A DNA stretch of 64,000 nt from Lacticaseibacillus daqingensis. Its GTDB lineage: Bacteria; Bacillota; Bacilli; Lactobacillales; Lactobacillaceae. Each line of letters starts with the position of its first letter. Position 1 is the first letter of the stretch. Shown piece by piece: positions 27,163 through 36,041 of the stretch. The DNA lies in NCBI RefSeq assembly GCF_003946115.1, contig NZ_RHOH01000008.1:1-64000 (forward strand), in the 5' to 3' direction. The position numbers and the translations under genes are program-made. The notes beneath the pieces were generated by a model. That model was not told where the DNA came from, did not search any database, and saw only the letters and a program-made list of their open reading frames with translations.

Positions 27163-29336
27163 TGGCAAAACCGCTCGATTATACCAACCCCAAGTACTAC
27201 ACGAACCGGGAGCTGTCCTGGCTCGCCTTCAACGACCGCGTGCTGGAAGAGGCGCGCGACCACAGCAACCCGCTGCTGGAGCGCGTGCGCTTTTTGGGCA
27301 TCACCCAGAGCAACCTGGACGAGTTCTTCAACGTGCGGGTGGCCTCGTTGCGCAAAATGGTCGCGGTGGCCTACCAGACCCCGGACGCGGCGGGAATGAC
27401 GCCGGCGGCCCAGCTGCGCGCGATCGCCAAGGCGGCGCACGCGATGGTGGACAAGCAGTACACCACCTGGTCGCGGTCGCTGGTGCCCAAGCTCGCCAGC
27501 CTCGCCATCCAGCTCAAGGACTTTGATGCACTTACAGGTAAGCAGCGCGAGTTCGTGTCCGATTACTTCCATCAGGAGCTTTACCCTGTGCTGACCCCGA
27601 TGGGCGTGGACCCGACGCGGCCGTTTCCGTTCTTGGGCAACAACTCGCTGAACCTGGCGATCCGCCTGCAGCGTCCGGATGAGGAAGACGATGCCAAGGC
27701 GCGCGGGTTTGCGATGGTGCAGGTGCCAAGCGTGTTCCCGCGCGTGCTGCGCCTGCCCGCCGCGGCCAACGACTTCATCCTGCTGGAGGACGTCATCGAG
27801 GCCTATGTCGGTGAGCTGTTTGTCGGCGCCGAGATCCAGGAAACCGCGCTGTTTCGCGTCACCCGCGACATGGACTTGGACGTGGCCGAAGAGGACGCCT
27901 CCGACCTGATGAAGGAGATCCAGTCGCAGCTCAAGAAGCGCCAGCGCGGCAAGGTGATGCGGCTGGAAATCGACGCGGGGATGAGCAAGTACCTGCGCAA
28001 GCGGCTGGAAAAAGGGCTGGACGTGCGCGACGACGCGGACATCTACGAGATCAAGGGGCCCATTGACCTGAACGTGATGAGCAAGCTGGTCAAGGCGGTG
28101 CGCAACCACAGCGAGCTGTTGTACGCGCCGTTCACGCCGTACCTGAACACCCAGCTGATGAACGAGAACATTTTCCACGCCATTCGCGCTCATGACATCC
28201 TGATGCAGCATCCGTACGACTCGTTCGCGCCAGTGGTGGAATTCATCCGCCAGGCCGCCGTTGACCCACAGGTGCTGGCGGTCAAGATGACGCTGTACCG
28301 CGTCTCCTCCAAGTCGCCGATCATCCGCTACCTCAAGAAGGCGGCGGAAAACGGTAAGCAGGTGACCGTGCTGGTCGAGCTCAAGGCGCGCTTTGATGAA
28401 GAAAACAACGTGCACTGGGCGCAGGAGCTGGAGCGCGCCGGCTGCCACGTGATCTACGGGCTGGTCGGGCTCAAGACCCACAGCAAGCTCGCGCTGGTGG
28501 TGCGCCGCGAGGAAACTGGCATTCGCCGCTACATGCACATGGCGACCGGGAACTACAACGATGTGACTGCCAACTTCTACACCGACCTCGGGCTGTTCAC
28601 GGCCAATGCCGAAATGGGCGCGGACGCCTCGAACATTTTTAACATGCTCTCCGGCTTCTCCGAGCCCGCCTACTTCAACAAGCTGGTGATCGCGCCGTTG
28701 GGCATCCGGGATTTCTTGGTGGAGCGCATCAAAGAAGAGATCGCGCACGCCAAGGCCGGGCGCAAGGCGCTGATCCGCATGAAGATGAACTCACTGTCCG
28801 ACGCCAACATGATTGCTGAGCTGTACAAGGCGGCCGCGGCCGGCGTCAAAATTGAGCTGATCGTGCGCGGTATCACCGACCTCAAGGTGGGCCTGCCCGG
28901 CGTCTCCGAGAACATTGCGGTGCACTCGATCGTCGGCCGCTACCTGGAGCATAGCCGCATCTACTACTTCTACGCCGGCGGGGAGGAGCACCTGTACCTG
29001 AGCTCTGCCGATCTGATGAAGCGCAACCTGTCGCGGCGCGTGGAGCTGCTGTTCCCGATCTTGCAGCCGGACATTCACGCGCGCGTCTGTGCGATTTTCC
29101 AGACGCTGTGGGATGACAACGTGAAGACGCGCGTGCTGATGCCGGATGACACATGGGAGCGCATCGACTTGCGGGGCCAAACCAAGCTGAACGCCCAGGC
29201 CACCTTCATGGCCCAGGCGCACGCGCACACCCTGAGCGATGCCGCGCAGGTGGACCAGGCCGAACAAGTGGACGACCCGCAGCACACCCGGCGGTTCACG
29301 CCGATGGTGGCGCCGGACAATGAGGAGGACGACTGA
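27162..29336 (+). CDS. ppk: Polyphosphate kinase 1
   Basis: A 724-residue PPK1. The N-terminus has YYTNRELSWLAFNDRVLEEA and the SNLDEFFNVR motif; the middle and C-terminal halves are the two PLD-like catalytic domains with KMTLYRVSS, KARFDEENN, GLKTHSKLALVVRRE (phosphorylated-histidine region) and HMATGNYND. It makes inorganic polyphosphate reversibly from ATP. It overlaps the genes on both sides by TGATG, so the three are one translationally coupled unit and polyphosphate synthesis and breakdown are made together. Confidence 0.95.
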   Translation: MAKPLDYTNPKYYTNRELSWLAFNDRVLEEARDHSNPLLERVRFLGITQSNLDEFFNVRVASLRKMVAVAYQTPDAAGMTPAAQLRAIAKAAHAMVDKQYTTWSRSLVPKLASLAIQLKDFDALTGKQREFVSDYFHQELYPVLTPMGVDPTRPFPFLGNNSLNLAIRLQRPDEEDDAKARGFAMVQVPSVFPRVLRLPAAANDFILLEDVIEAYVGELFVGAEIQETALFRVTRDMDLDVAEEDASDLMKEIQSQLKKRQRGKVMRLEIDAGMSKYLRKRLEKGLDVRDDADIYEIKGPIDLNVMSKLVKAVRNHSELLYAPFTPYLNTQLMNENIFHAIRAHDILMQHPYDSFAPVVEFIRQAAVDPQVLAVKMTLYRVSSKSPIIRYLKKAAENGKQVTVLVELKARFDEENNVHWAQELERAGCHVIYGLVGLKTHSKLALVVRREETGIRRYMHMATGNYNDVTANFYTDLGLFTANAEMGADASNIFNMLSGFSEPAYFNKLVIAPLGIRDFLVERIKEEIAHAKAGRKALIRMKMNSLSDANMIAELYKAAAAGVKIELIVRGITDLKVGLPGVSENIAVHSIVGRYLEHSRIYYFYAGGEEHLYLSSADLMKRNLSRRVELLFPILQPDIHARVCAIFQTLWDDNVKTRVLMPDDTWERIDLRGQTKLNAQATFMAQAHAHTLSDAAQVDQAEQVDDPQHTRRFTPMVAPDNEEDD

Positions 29337-30259
29337 TGTATTATGGGGTCATTGACCTGGGCTCTAACTCCGCGCGCCTGAGCATCTGGGCGCTGGACGC
29401 GGACGGGGCCCCGCGCCAAGTGTTGAAGCTCAAAGAAATGGTGCGCCTGTCGGAGGGGATGGGGGCCGAGCGTTTGCTGCGCGAGCCTGCCATCGCCCGC
29501 ACCGTGGCGGCGCTGGGTCGCTTCGTGCAGGCGGCGCGCGCCTTTGACGACGTGCACCTGGAGGCGTTTGCCACCGCGGCGACGCGCCAGGCCCAGAACC
29601 AAAAGGCCTTCCTGCGCCGCGTCAAGGAAGCGACCGGCCTGGCCATCACGGTGATCGAAGGCACGTGCGAGGCGGAGCTCGACTACCTCGGGGTGATCAA
29701 CACACTGCCGATCCAAAACGCGCTGATCATCGACACCGGTGGCGCCTCCACCGAGCTGGTGCTGGTGCAAAACCGCAAGCTGCAGCACCGCATCTCGCTG
29801 CCGGTCGGCTCGGTGAACCTGAGCGAGCGCTACCTGAACCGCGACCGGATCACCGCCGCCGAGCTGTTCAACCTGATCTCCGAGTTCAACCGCGTGCTCA
29901 ATTCCATCTGGTGGCTGCGAAAGGCCTTGAACCTGCCGCTGGTGGCGCTGGGCGGCTCCAACCGCACGCTGGCCAAGATCCAGCGGCGCAAGGAGCAGGT
30001 GGTCAACTTCGAGGACATTCACGGCTATCGCATGCCGACCCTGGCGGCCAACACCATTTTTGCCGACATCCTGACCCGCGACCTGGAAGGGCGCAAGGCG
30101 ATCCCCGGCCTGTCCAAAGAGCGCGCCGATATCATTGTCGGCGGCCTGATCCCGGTCATCACGATGATCCGCTACCTGGACTCCGACCGCCTGACTTTTT
30201 CCCAAAACGGGTTGCGTGAAGGCGCACTGTACGCTTACCTCAACGCGCAGGCGCTGTAA
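29336..30259 (+). CDS. ppx: Exopolyphosphatase (Ppx/GppA), short form
   Basis: A 307-residue Ppx/GppA phosphatase lacking the HD domain of the first copy. It keeps canonical motifs: VIDLGSNSARLSI (phosphate 1), ATAATRQAQN, IIDTGGASTELVLV (phosphate 2) and ALGGSNRTL. It therefore looks catalytically intact, unlike the first copy's altered N-terminal motif. It is the last gene of the operon, ending at a GC-rich terminator. Confidence 0.9.
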   Translation: MYYGVIDLGSNSARLSIWALDADGAPRQVLKLKEMVRLSEGMGAERLLREPAIARTVAALGRFVQAARAFDDVHLEAFATAATRQAQNQKAFLRRVKEATGLAITVIEGTCEAELDYLGVINTLPIQNALIIDTGGASTELVLVQNRKLQHRISLPVGSVNLSERYLNRDRITAAELFNLISEFNRVLNSIWWLRKALNLPLVALGGSNRTLAKIQRRKEQVVNFEDIHGYRMPTLAANTIFADILTRDLEGRKAIPGLSKERADIIVGGLIPVITMIRYLDSDRLTFSQNGLREGALYAYLNAQAL

Positions 30260-30283
30260 GCCCAAAGGTTTCGTTAAAAAGCA

Positions 30284-30313
30284 CCCGGCCGTCACGCACT
30301 GGCGGCCGGGTTT
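30284..30313 (+). terminator. Terminator of the polyphosphate operon
   Basis: CCCGGCCG pairs with CGGCCGGG across an 11-base loop, followed by only three T. It is probably functional but weaker than others in the window. Confidence 0.65.
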
Positions 30314-30399
30314 GCTACACTATGGGAAACGAACGGTCAAATCTGACGCGCGCGCCGCTGCCTTGTCCATGCAGCCCGGCCCGCAAAAAGGAGCCCACC

Positions 30400-31368
30400 A
30401 TGAAAAAAACGCTATTGGCACTATTCGCCGCGGCCGCCACGCTGCTCGGCCTCGCCGCCACGCCCGTGCACGCCGACACCTGGCAGCCGGTCGCGACGCT
30501 CGGCACAAGCCTGACGGCAACGCAGAAAAGCGGCACCCTGGCGACGCTGGAAAACGCAGCCGGCGTCACCGATGTTGCAGAGCTGACCGTCACCGGCGAC
30601 ACCCTGGTCAAGTACCTGAACCCGGCCGGCTCGACCTTCACCAGCCAAAGCGGGGTCTGGTCCTCGGCCCTGGTGCAAAAAACCGATAACGGGGGTATCA
30701 ACGTGAAGATCGTGCCGTACAACGGCACCAACAACATCACGACCATCACCGCCGACCAGTACCGCAACGCGGCGCTGACCGCCGGGGTCACCAACGCCAA
30801 CCTCTTCATCACAAGCGCTGTGCGCATCGACGGCTCCGGGGCGATGGCCGGGGTTTACGCCGCCTTTGCCCAAAACGGGGAAACGCTGAATACCGCCCAG
30901 ATCACCGCCGCCCAAGACGAGGTCAACACCCTGTCCGGCATCACCAGCGCCAACAAGGACAAGGATGGCTACACCGATAAGCAGCTCAACAACGCCGTCG
31001 CTGGCATGAAGAAGGACATGGCAAGCCAAAGCAATTCCGGCGAGCAGACCTTGTCCCAGAACCAGATCGGCAACATCGTTGATTCCCAGCTCGGCTCGAA
31101 CAACCTGACCAACATCATCACCAACAACCAGCGCACCCAGATCGTCAACCTGCTGGTGAAGATCCAGGACTCCGGCGCCTTGAAGTCCAGCGACTTCAAG
31201 GCCCAGGCGCAAAAGCTTGCGACCAGCATCCAAAATAGTGCCAAGAGCCTGTTCAGCAAGCTGTCCAGCCTGAACACTGAAGAGAACCGCAACTTCCTGC
31301 AGAAGGTGGGCAACAGCATCGCCAACTTCTTCCAGGCGCTGTTCGACTGGGTGCAAAGCCTGTTCTAA
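30400..31368 (+). CDS. Secreted DUF1002 domain-containing protein
   Basis: A 322-residue exported protein. The signal peptide is MKKTLLALFAAAATLLGLAA with cleavage near VHA-D. The body has the DUF1002 features: VVxxLGxSLTxxQ-like opening (ATLGTSLTATQKSG), the ITSAVRIDGSGAMAGVYAAF strand, and Gln/Asn-rich helices. No anchor is present, so it should be released or held non-covalently. The family has no known activity. ATG 30400 follows AAAAAGGAG. Confidence 0.82.
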   Translation: MKKTLLALFAAAATLLGLAATPVHADTWQPVATLGTSLTATQKSGTLATLENAAGVTDVAELTVTGDTLVKYLNPAGSTFTSQSGVWSSALVQKTDNGGINVKIVPYNGTNNITTITADQYRNAALTAGVTNANLFITSAVRIDGSGAMAGVYAAFAQNGETLNTAQITAAQDEVNTLSGITSANKDKDGYTDKQLNNAVAGMKKDMASQSNSGEQTLSQNQIGNIVDSQLGSNNLTNIITNNQRTQIVNLLVKIQDSGALKSSDFKAQAQKLATSIQNSAKSLFSKLSSLNTEENRNFLQKVGNSIANFFQALFDWVQSLF

Positions 31369-31370
31369 GC

Positions 31371-31490
31371 GAGACGGCAACCAAAAGCGGTTGTGCCCAG
31401 CGTATCAGCACCCGCACCCACAAAGGGGCCACACGCCTGCCAGTTGGCAGAAGCGTGCGGCCCCCTTTTCGTTCGATTCTGGAATCAGTG
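31371..31490 (-). repeat. Decayed copy of the dispersed palindromic repeat
   Basis: GAGAC, then AAAAGCGG-TT, CCCAG, GTAT and AGCA appear in the same order and spacing as at the start of copy 1. After a different central hairpin, TTCTGGAATCAGTGTG resembles the TCCTGGAATAGTCGTG of copy 1. The terminal repeats are lost. Again it sits between convergent genes. Confidence 0.55.
31422..31469. terminator. Bidirectional terminator between DUF1002 and LacI genes
   Basis: The stem AAAGGGGCC-A-CACGC / GCGTG-C-GGCCCCCTTTT has T-runs on both strands and an inner CTGCCAGTTGGCAG hairpin. A second perfect 11-bp inverted repeat (GCGACAGCCTT/AAGGCTGTCGC, 31492-31521) lies beyond it. Confidence 0.85.
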
Positions 31491-31536
31491 TGCGACAGCC
31501 TTGCGCCGCGAAGGCTGTCGCGGCCTCCCTCTGGGA

Positions 31537-32520
31537 TTAACGGGTGCTGTCCCGCAGCATCAGCCGGTTGCTGGTGACCAGCTTGACCGGCTGAATGATC
31601 GTGCCCGCCATTAGTGCCTGCAGCAGCATGACGCCGGTGGTGCCCATCTGGCGGGTGGCCAGGTGGACCGTGCTCAGGCTCGGCACGGTGTAATTGGAGA
31701 CGTCTAGGTCGCCGAAGCCGATCAGTTGCACCCGCTCCGGCACGGCAATGTGGTGGGCGTTGAGCGCCTTGAGCGCGCCGATGGCCATCGTGTCGCTGAC
31801 CACGAAGAAGGCGTCCGGCAGCGCGTTGCCGAGCGTTTCGATGGCGGTGGTCATCTGATCGAAGCCGCTGGCGATGCTGAAGTCGCCGGTGAAAATCAGT
31901 TGCTCGTCCAGCGCCGATCGCGCCTGCATGAAGGCGCGGTAGGATCGGGCGCGCGGGTCTACCTTTTCGGGGTGGTGTGTGGACTGCCCGGTGAGCAGGC
32001 CGATGCGCTGGGCGCCATGGGCCTGTAGGTGCGCCAGAAGCTCCCATACCGCGTTGTCATAGTCGGCCACCACGCAGCTGAGCCCGGCCTTCAGCGTGTC
32101 TTGGTTGATCACGACCAGCGGCTTGTTCAAGGCGGCGAGCTTGCTTAGGTCGGCGTCACTGTAACGGCCGATGGCGATCAGCCCGTCGACCTTGCCGGCG
32201 TCCGGTAGGCCCTCGTTAAAAACGGTGGGCACCACCGTGTAGTTGGCGGCCTTCAGCGCAGTTTCCGCCCCCCACGACAAGGCGTGGAAGTACAGGTCGG
32301 TCATCCCCAGCTCCTTGGTGTACCAGCTGGTCAGGGCCACTGTCCCAATTTGTTCGCCGGTTTTGGGGCTGCTGGTTTCGTAGTGCATCGCCTCGGCGGT
32401 CGCCATGATGCGCTCGCGCGTCTCCGGGCTGACCGACAAGGTGGTGTCGCCGTTGAGCACGCGGGAAACGGTGGCCCCGGAAACGCCGGCGCTTTTTGCA
32501 ATCTCACGAATAGTGGCCAT
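31537..32520 (-). CDS. LacI family repressor of the sulfated-sugar operon
   Basis: A 327-residue LacI/GalR regulator. The N-terminus MATIREIAKSAGVSGATVSRVLNG is the classic helix-turn-helix and hinge start, followed by a periplasmic-binding-protein-like sugar domain (GLIAIGRYSDADL, VVINQDT, GFGDLDVSNYTVPSLSTV). ATG 32520 follows GAGG; the TTG at 32526 is an alternative. It is divergent from the PTS-sulfatase operon, and a TTTACTAAA/TTTAGTAAA motif occurs in both upstream regions, so it probably represses both itself and the operon until a sugar ligand binds. Confidence 0.9.
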   Translation of the reverse strand: MATIREIAKSAGVSGATVSRVLNGDTTLSVSPETRERIMATAEAMHYETSSPKTGEQIGTVALTSWYTKELGMTDLYFHALSWGAETALKAANYTVVPTVFNEGLPDAGKVDGLIAIGRYSDADLSKLAALNKPLVVINQDTLKAGLSCVVADYDNAVWELLAHLQAHGAQRIGLLTGQSTHHPEKVDPRARSYRAFMQARSALDEQLIFTGDFSIASGFDQMTTAIETLGNALPDAFFVVSDTMAIGALKALNAHHIAVPERVQLIGFGDLDVSNYTVPSLSTVHLATRQMGTTGVMLLQALMAGTIIQPVKLVTSNRLMLRDSTR

Positions 32521-32531
32521 GTTCAAACCTC

Positions 32532-32560
32532 GTTTACTATGTTGTGTTTGTTTTACTAAA
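32532..32560. promoter_or_regulatory. Putative LacI operators upstream of lacI
   Basis: TTTACTAAA at 32552-32560 and a partial GTTTACTAT at 32532-32540 precede the lacI gene. The first is the exact complement of TTTAGTAAA in the operon promoter. Confidence 0.55.
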
Positions 32561-32741
32561 TAAAATCGAACTGTTCCGTTTGGGCATCATGCCCCGTGCT
32601 TTCATTATACGCCAACTCAGCGCTTGCGGGGAAGGAACCGAATGCGCGACCTGGCGCAGTTGGCTGCCGTGGGTCCAGGCAGAGATGCTCAGCCCCCGGC
32701 CGCTTTCCCCATGGCGACGCACGATCAAAAAATTTCGCATT

Positions 32742-32786
32742 TTGTTTACGAAACAAGTTGACGTTTAGTAAATACGGCGGTATAAC
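32742..32786 (+). promoter_or_regulatory. Operon promoter with operator-like palindromes
   Basis: TTGACG (32758-32763), 17 bases, TATAAC (32781-32786). A palindrome TTGTTTACGAAACAA (32742-32756) sits just upstream of the -35, and TTTAGTAAA (32764-32772) lies inside the spacer. Binding of the LacI protein to these would block transcription. Confidence 0.7.
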
Positions 32787-32863
32787 TAACGGTGGTGAGA
32801 GCGGATTCACGCGCGCATCGGTAAATGACCTTATTTCCCTTGTTTTGAAGGAGGATGAATCAT

Positions 32864-33670
32864 ATGACAGCGGATCTTTCAATGATCCAGATCACGCTTT
32901 TGACCTTGCTGGCCGCGGCGTGCGGGATCGACCCTTACATATCCGGTTTGCAGTTAAGTAAACCCGCCATTGCCGGCTTCCTGGCTGGCCTGCTGATGGG
33001 CGACATTCAGACTGGGCTGGTGGTCGGGTCCACCTTGCAACTGATGGTGCTGGGCGTCGGCACGTTCGGGGGTGCCTCGATCCCTGATTTTGCCACCGGG
33101 GCGATCATCGGGACGGCACTGGGCGTTGTAAGCGGCAAAGGCATTCAGTTCGCCATCGGGATCTCCGTTCCAGTTGGCCTGCTGATGGTGCAGTTGGACG
33201 TCTTCGCCCGTTTCTGCGGGGTTTACTTCGTTCACCGCGTCGACAAGCACATTGCCAACATGGAGTTCCAGAAGATCAACCGAGAGGCTTGGCTGAGCCT
33301 GATCCCGATCGGCCTGTCCCGCGCCATTCCGGTGGGCATCTCCCTGATCTTTGGGAACCAGGTGGTGAACGCCGTGCTGAAGTACGCGCCGGACTGGTTG
33401 ATGGGCGGGCTGAAGTTGGCCGGTGCCGTGCTGCCAGTGGTCGGGATCGCGATCCTGTTGCACTACCTGCCGGTGAACAAGTTCATGGCCTTCCTGATCG
33501 TCGGTTACCTGCTGGCCGCGTACATGAAGATCCCAATGATGGGGATCGCCCTGTTCGGCCTGGTTTGCGCGATGGTGCACTTTAACGGCCTGACGGAAAA
33601 GCAAAAGGCGACCCCAGCGGTTGCCGTCAGCGCATCAAGCGAGGGGGAGATCACAGATGATGAACTCTAG
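32864..33670 (+). CDS. PTS mannose/sorbose-family transporter, IIC component
   Basis: A 268-residue membrane protein. It begins MIQITLLTLLAAACGIDPYISG and contains GLLMGDIQTGLVVGSTLQL and GGASIPDFATGAIIG, the core of EII-Man-type IIC subunits. It forms the sugar channel with IID. ATG 32864 is chosen because AAGGAGG directly abuts the alternative ATG 32855. It overlaps the IID start. Being in one operon with a sulfatase suggests a sulfated amino sugar as cargo, which is inference. Confidence 0.92.
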   Translation: MTADLSMIQITLLTLLAAACGIDPYISGLQLSKPAIAGFLAGLLMGDIQTGLVVGSTLQLMVLGVGTFGGASIPDFATGAIIGTALGVVSGKGIQFAIGISVPVGLLMVQLDVFARFCGVYFVHRVDKHIANMEFQKINREAWLSLIPIGLSRAIPVGISLIFGNQVVNAVLKYAPDWLMGGLKLAGAVLPVVGIAILLHYLPVNKFMAFLIVGYLLAAYMKIPMMGIALFGLVCAMVHFNGLTEKQKATPAVAVSASSEGEITDDEL

Positions 33671-34481
33671 TGAACATAAGCAACTGACTGACAAAGACCT
33701 GCGCCGCGTCAACCTGCGCTACATGTTCGGGGGCCAGCTCGGCTGGAACTACGAACGGATGATGAACGTCGCGTACGTGCACGCTATTTTGCCGGCAATG
33801 TCCGCAATGTACGGCGAGGACCCGGAAGTGCTGCGCGACATGCTGCAGATGGAAATGCAGTTTTACAACACCAGCCCGTTTTTGTCCGCCATCATCACCG
33901 GGATCGACCTCTCCCTCCAAAACGAAAGCGGCACGCAGTCCAAAGACGCCGTGGCCGCGATCAAAACCGGCCTGATGGGACCGTTCGCCGCGGTGGGTGA
34001 CTCGCTGTTCGGCGCCGTGATCCCGACCATCTTCGGCTCCTTGGCCGCGTACATGGGCATCAAGGGCAACCCGGTCGGCGTGCTGCTGTGGCTGCTGGCC
34101 GCGGTGGTGATCCTCGGCCTGCGCTACTTTGAACTCCCACTCGCATACCGCGAAGGCAAGAAGCTGGTCTCCAATGTCGGCAACCTGCTGAACAACCTGA
34201 CCGACGCCGCGACCCTGATGGGCGTGCTGGTCATCGGGGGCCTGATCCCGACCGTGGTGAAGGTGGTCGTGCCGTTCAAGCTGACCATCGGGAAGAAGGC
34301 CCTGTCGATCCAAACCGACATGCTGGACCAGATCCTGCCGGCCATCGTGCCGATCGCCTTGGTGGCCTTGGCCTACTGGCTACTCGGGCGCAAGCACCTG
34401 AACTCCACGCGGGTGATCTGGATCTTCCTGCTGGGGTCGATCGTGTTGTACAGTCTCAAGTTACTGGCCGTTGGCGCATAG
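33657..34481 (+). CDS. PTS mannose/sorbose-family transporter, IID component
   Basis: A 274-residue IID subunit. It has the hallmark NLRYMFGGQLGWNYERM near the N-terminus, then NTSPFLSAIITGIDLSLQN and MGPFAAVGDSLFGAVIPT, and C-terminal hydrophobic segments. It partners the IIC encoded just upstream (overlap of 14 bases). IIA and IIB subunits are not encoded in the operon or anywhere in the window, so phosphate must be relayed by proteins from another locus. Confidence 0.93.
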   Translation: MMNSSEHKQLTDKDLRRVNLRYMFGGQLGWNYERMMNVAYVHAILPAMSAMYGEDPEVLRDMLQMEMQFYNTSPFLSAIITGIDLSLQNESGTQSKDAVAAIKTGLMGPFAAVGDSLFGAVIPTIFGSLAAYMGIKGNPVGVLLWLLAAVVILGLRYFELPLAYREGKKLVSNVGNLLNNLTDAATLMGVLVIGGLIPTVVKVVVPFKLTIGKKALSIQTDMLDQILPAIVPIALVALAYWLLGRKHLNSTRVIWIFLLGSIVLYSLKLLAVGA

Positions 34482-34568
34482 GCCAAGGCGTGAGGAGTTT
34501 GGCAGCAGGGCTGGCGCACAAGTGCCAAGCCCTGTTGCCCGTTAATCAATGAGGAGGCGACTAACCGC

Positions 34569-36041
34569 ATGACAGCATCTCAAAAGCCCAACGTCATCAT
34601 GATCGTGGTCGACCAGATGCGGGCCGAAGCGTTGTCGATCAACGATGATCACCACTTTGCCAGCACCCCGACGCTCGATATGATGGCAAGCGAGGGCTAC
34701 AATTTCGAAAACGCCTACTCACCCGTGCCGAGCTGTGTCCCTGCGCGCGCGGCGTTGCTGACGGGAATGGACCAAGAAACCAGCGGCCGCGTCGGCTACG
34801 AGGACGAGGTACCGTGGCACTTCACCCACACCCTGCCGCAGACCTTCAAGGACTTCGGCTACCAAACAGAGTGTATCGGGAAGATGCACGTGTACCCGGC
34901 CCGCAAGCGCCTGGGGTACGACCACGTGCTGCTACACGATGGCTACCTGCATGCCGACCGTAAGTACGCCAAGCCGTACGGCAGTCAGTTCGAGTACACC
35001 GATGACTACCTCGATTTTCTGAAGGGGAAGCTCGGCCACGATGCGGACATCATCGATGATGGCGTCAACTGCAACTCGTGGGAGGCCCGCCCGTGGCCGC
35101 ACGCCGAGGCCCTGCACCCGACCAACTGGGTGGTCAGCGAATCCATCAAGTTCCTGCAACGCCGCGACCCCACCGTCCCGTTTTTCCTGAAGATGTCCTT
35201 TGAAAAGCCGCACGCACCGCTTGACCCGCCGCAGTACTACTTCGATATGTACATGGACCGGCTCCCCAAGGACCTCGACTTGCACATCGGGGACTGGGAG
35301 ACGCTGCAGGACGCGGTGCCGGGCATCTACGCGCTGCGCGGCAAGCTGAAGCCGGACGATGAGCGCCGCATGGTGGCCGCCTACCTGGGGTTGATCACGC
35401 ACATCGATCACCAGATCAGCCGCTTTTTGACCGCGCTCAAGGAGTTCGGCCACGATAAGGACACCCTCATCTGGTTCGTGTCCGACCACGGCGACCAGCT
35501 CGGGGAGCATTACCTGTTCCGCAAAGCCTACCCGTACCAGGGCAGCATTCACATTCCGTCGTTCATCTACGACCCGGGCAACCTGATCGCCGGTCATGAG
35601 CACAAGATCAAGCAACTGGTGAAGCTGCAAGACATCTTCCCATCGCTGGTGGACCTGGCCCTTGGCGAACACGTGGCGGTGGATGGCCGCAGTGTCAAGC
35701 AGTTGCTGTTCGGCGAGTACGGCGGCTGGCGCCACGAGTTCCACGGGGAACACAGCCTCGGGGAAGACTCCAGTCAGTACCTGCTGACGGATCAGTACAA
35801 GTTCATCTGGTTCCCGGTACGCGACACGTACCAACTGTTTGACATGCAGGCTGATCCGAACGAGCAGCACAACCTGATCGCCGATTCGGCCTACCAGTCG
35901 GTCATCACAGGCCTGACCGCTAAGCTTGTGGACACGTTGCGCACCCGGCCCGAGGGCTTTGTGCAAGACGGTAAGCTGACGGCGGTGCCAGTATCGGCCA
36001 TCGTCGCAACGCTGCCCAGCGCGCCAGGAGCCAACGCGTGA
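34569..36041 (+). CDS. Cytoplasmic Cys-type sulfatase
   Basis: A 490-residue type I sulfatase. The active-site motif SCVPARAALLTG has Cys56 at the position converted to formylglycine (C-x-P-x-R). Metal ligands are suggested by VVDQM near 12-14 and SDHGDQLGEH near 307-316; GKMH carries a conserved Lys-x-His. There is no signal peptide, so it acts inside the cell on a sugar already imported. The C-terminal LFDMQADPNEQHNL is typical. A Cys-type site needs an anaerobic maturase, and one is encoded two genes later. The preceding ribosome site is GAGGAGG. Its exact sulfated substrate is unknown. Confidence 0.93.
   Translation: MTASQKPNVIMIVVDQMRAEALSINDDHHFASTPTLDMMASEGYNFENAYSPVPSCVPARAALLTGMDQETSGRVGYEDEVPWHFTHTLPQTFKDFGYQTECIGKMHVYPARKRLGYDHVLLHDGYLHADRKYAKPYGSQFEYTDDYLDFLKGKLGHDADIIDDGVNCNSWEARPWPHAEALHPTNWVVSESIKFLQRRDPTVPFFLKMSFEKPHAPLDPPQYYFDMYMDRLPKDLDLHIGDWETLQDAVPGIYALRGKLKPDDERRMVAAYLGLITHIDHQISRFLTALKEFGHDKDTLIWFVSDHGDQLGEHYLFRKAYPYQGSIHIPSFIYDPGNLIAGHEHKIKQLVKLQDIFPSLVDLALGEHVAVDGRSVKQLLFGEYGGWRHEFHGEHSLGEDSSQYLLTDQYKFIWFPVRDTYQLFDMQADPNEQHNLIADSAYQSVITGLTAKLVDTLRTRPEGFVQDGKLTAVPVSAIVATLPSAPGANA

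Noticed and set aside
26991-28748. A 585-codon open frame on the minus strand opposite ppk
   Set aside because: It mirrors the coding strand of ppk, is His/Val/Arg-rich in the way of GC-rich antisense frames, and has no ribosome site or family match.
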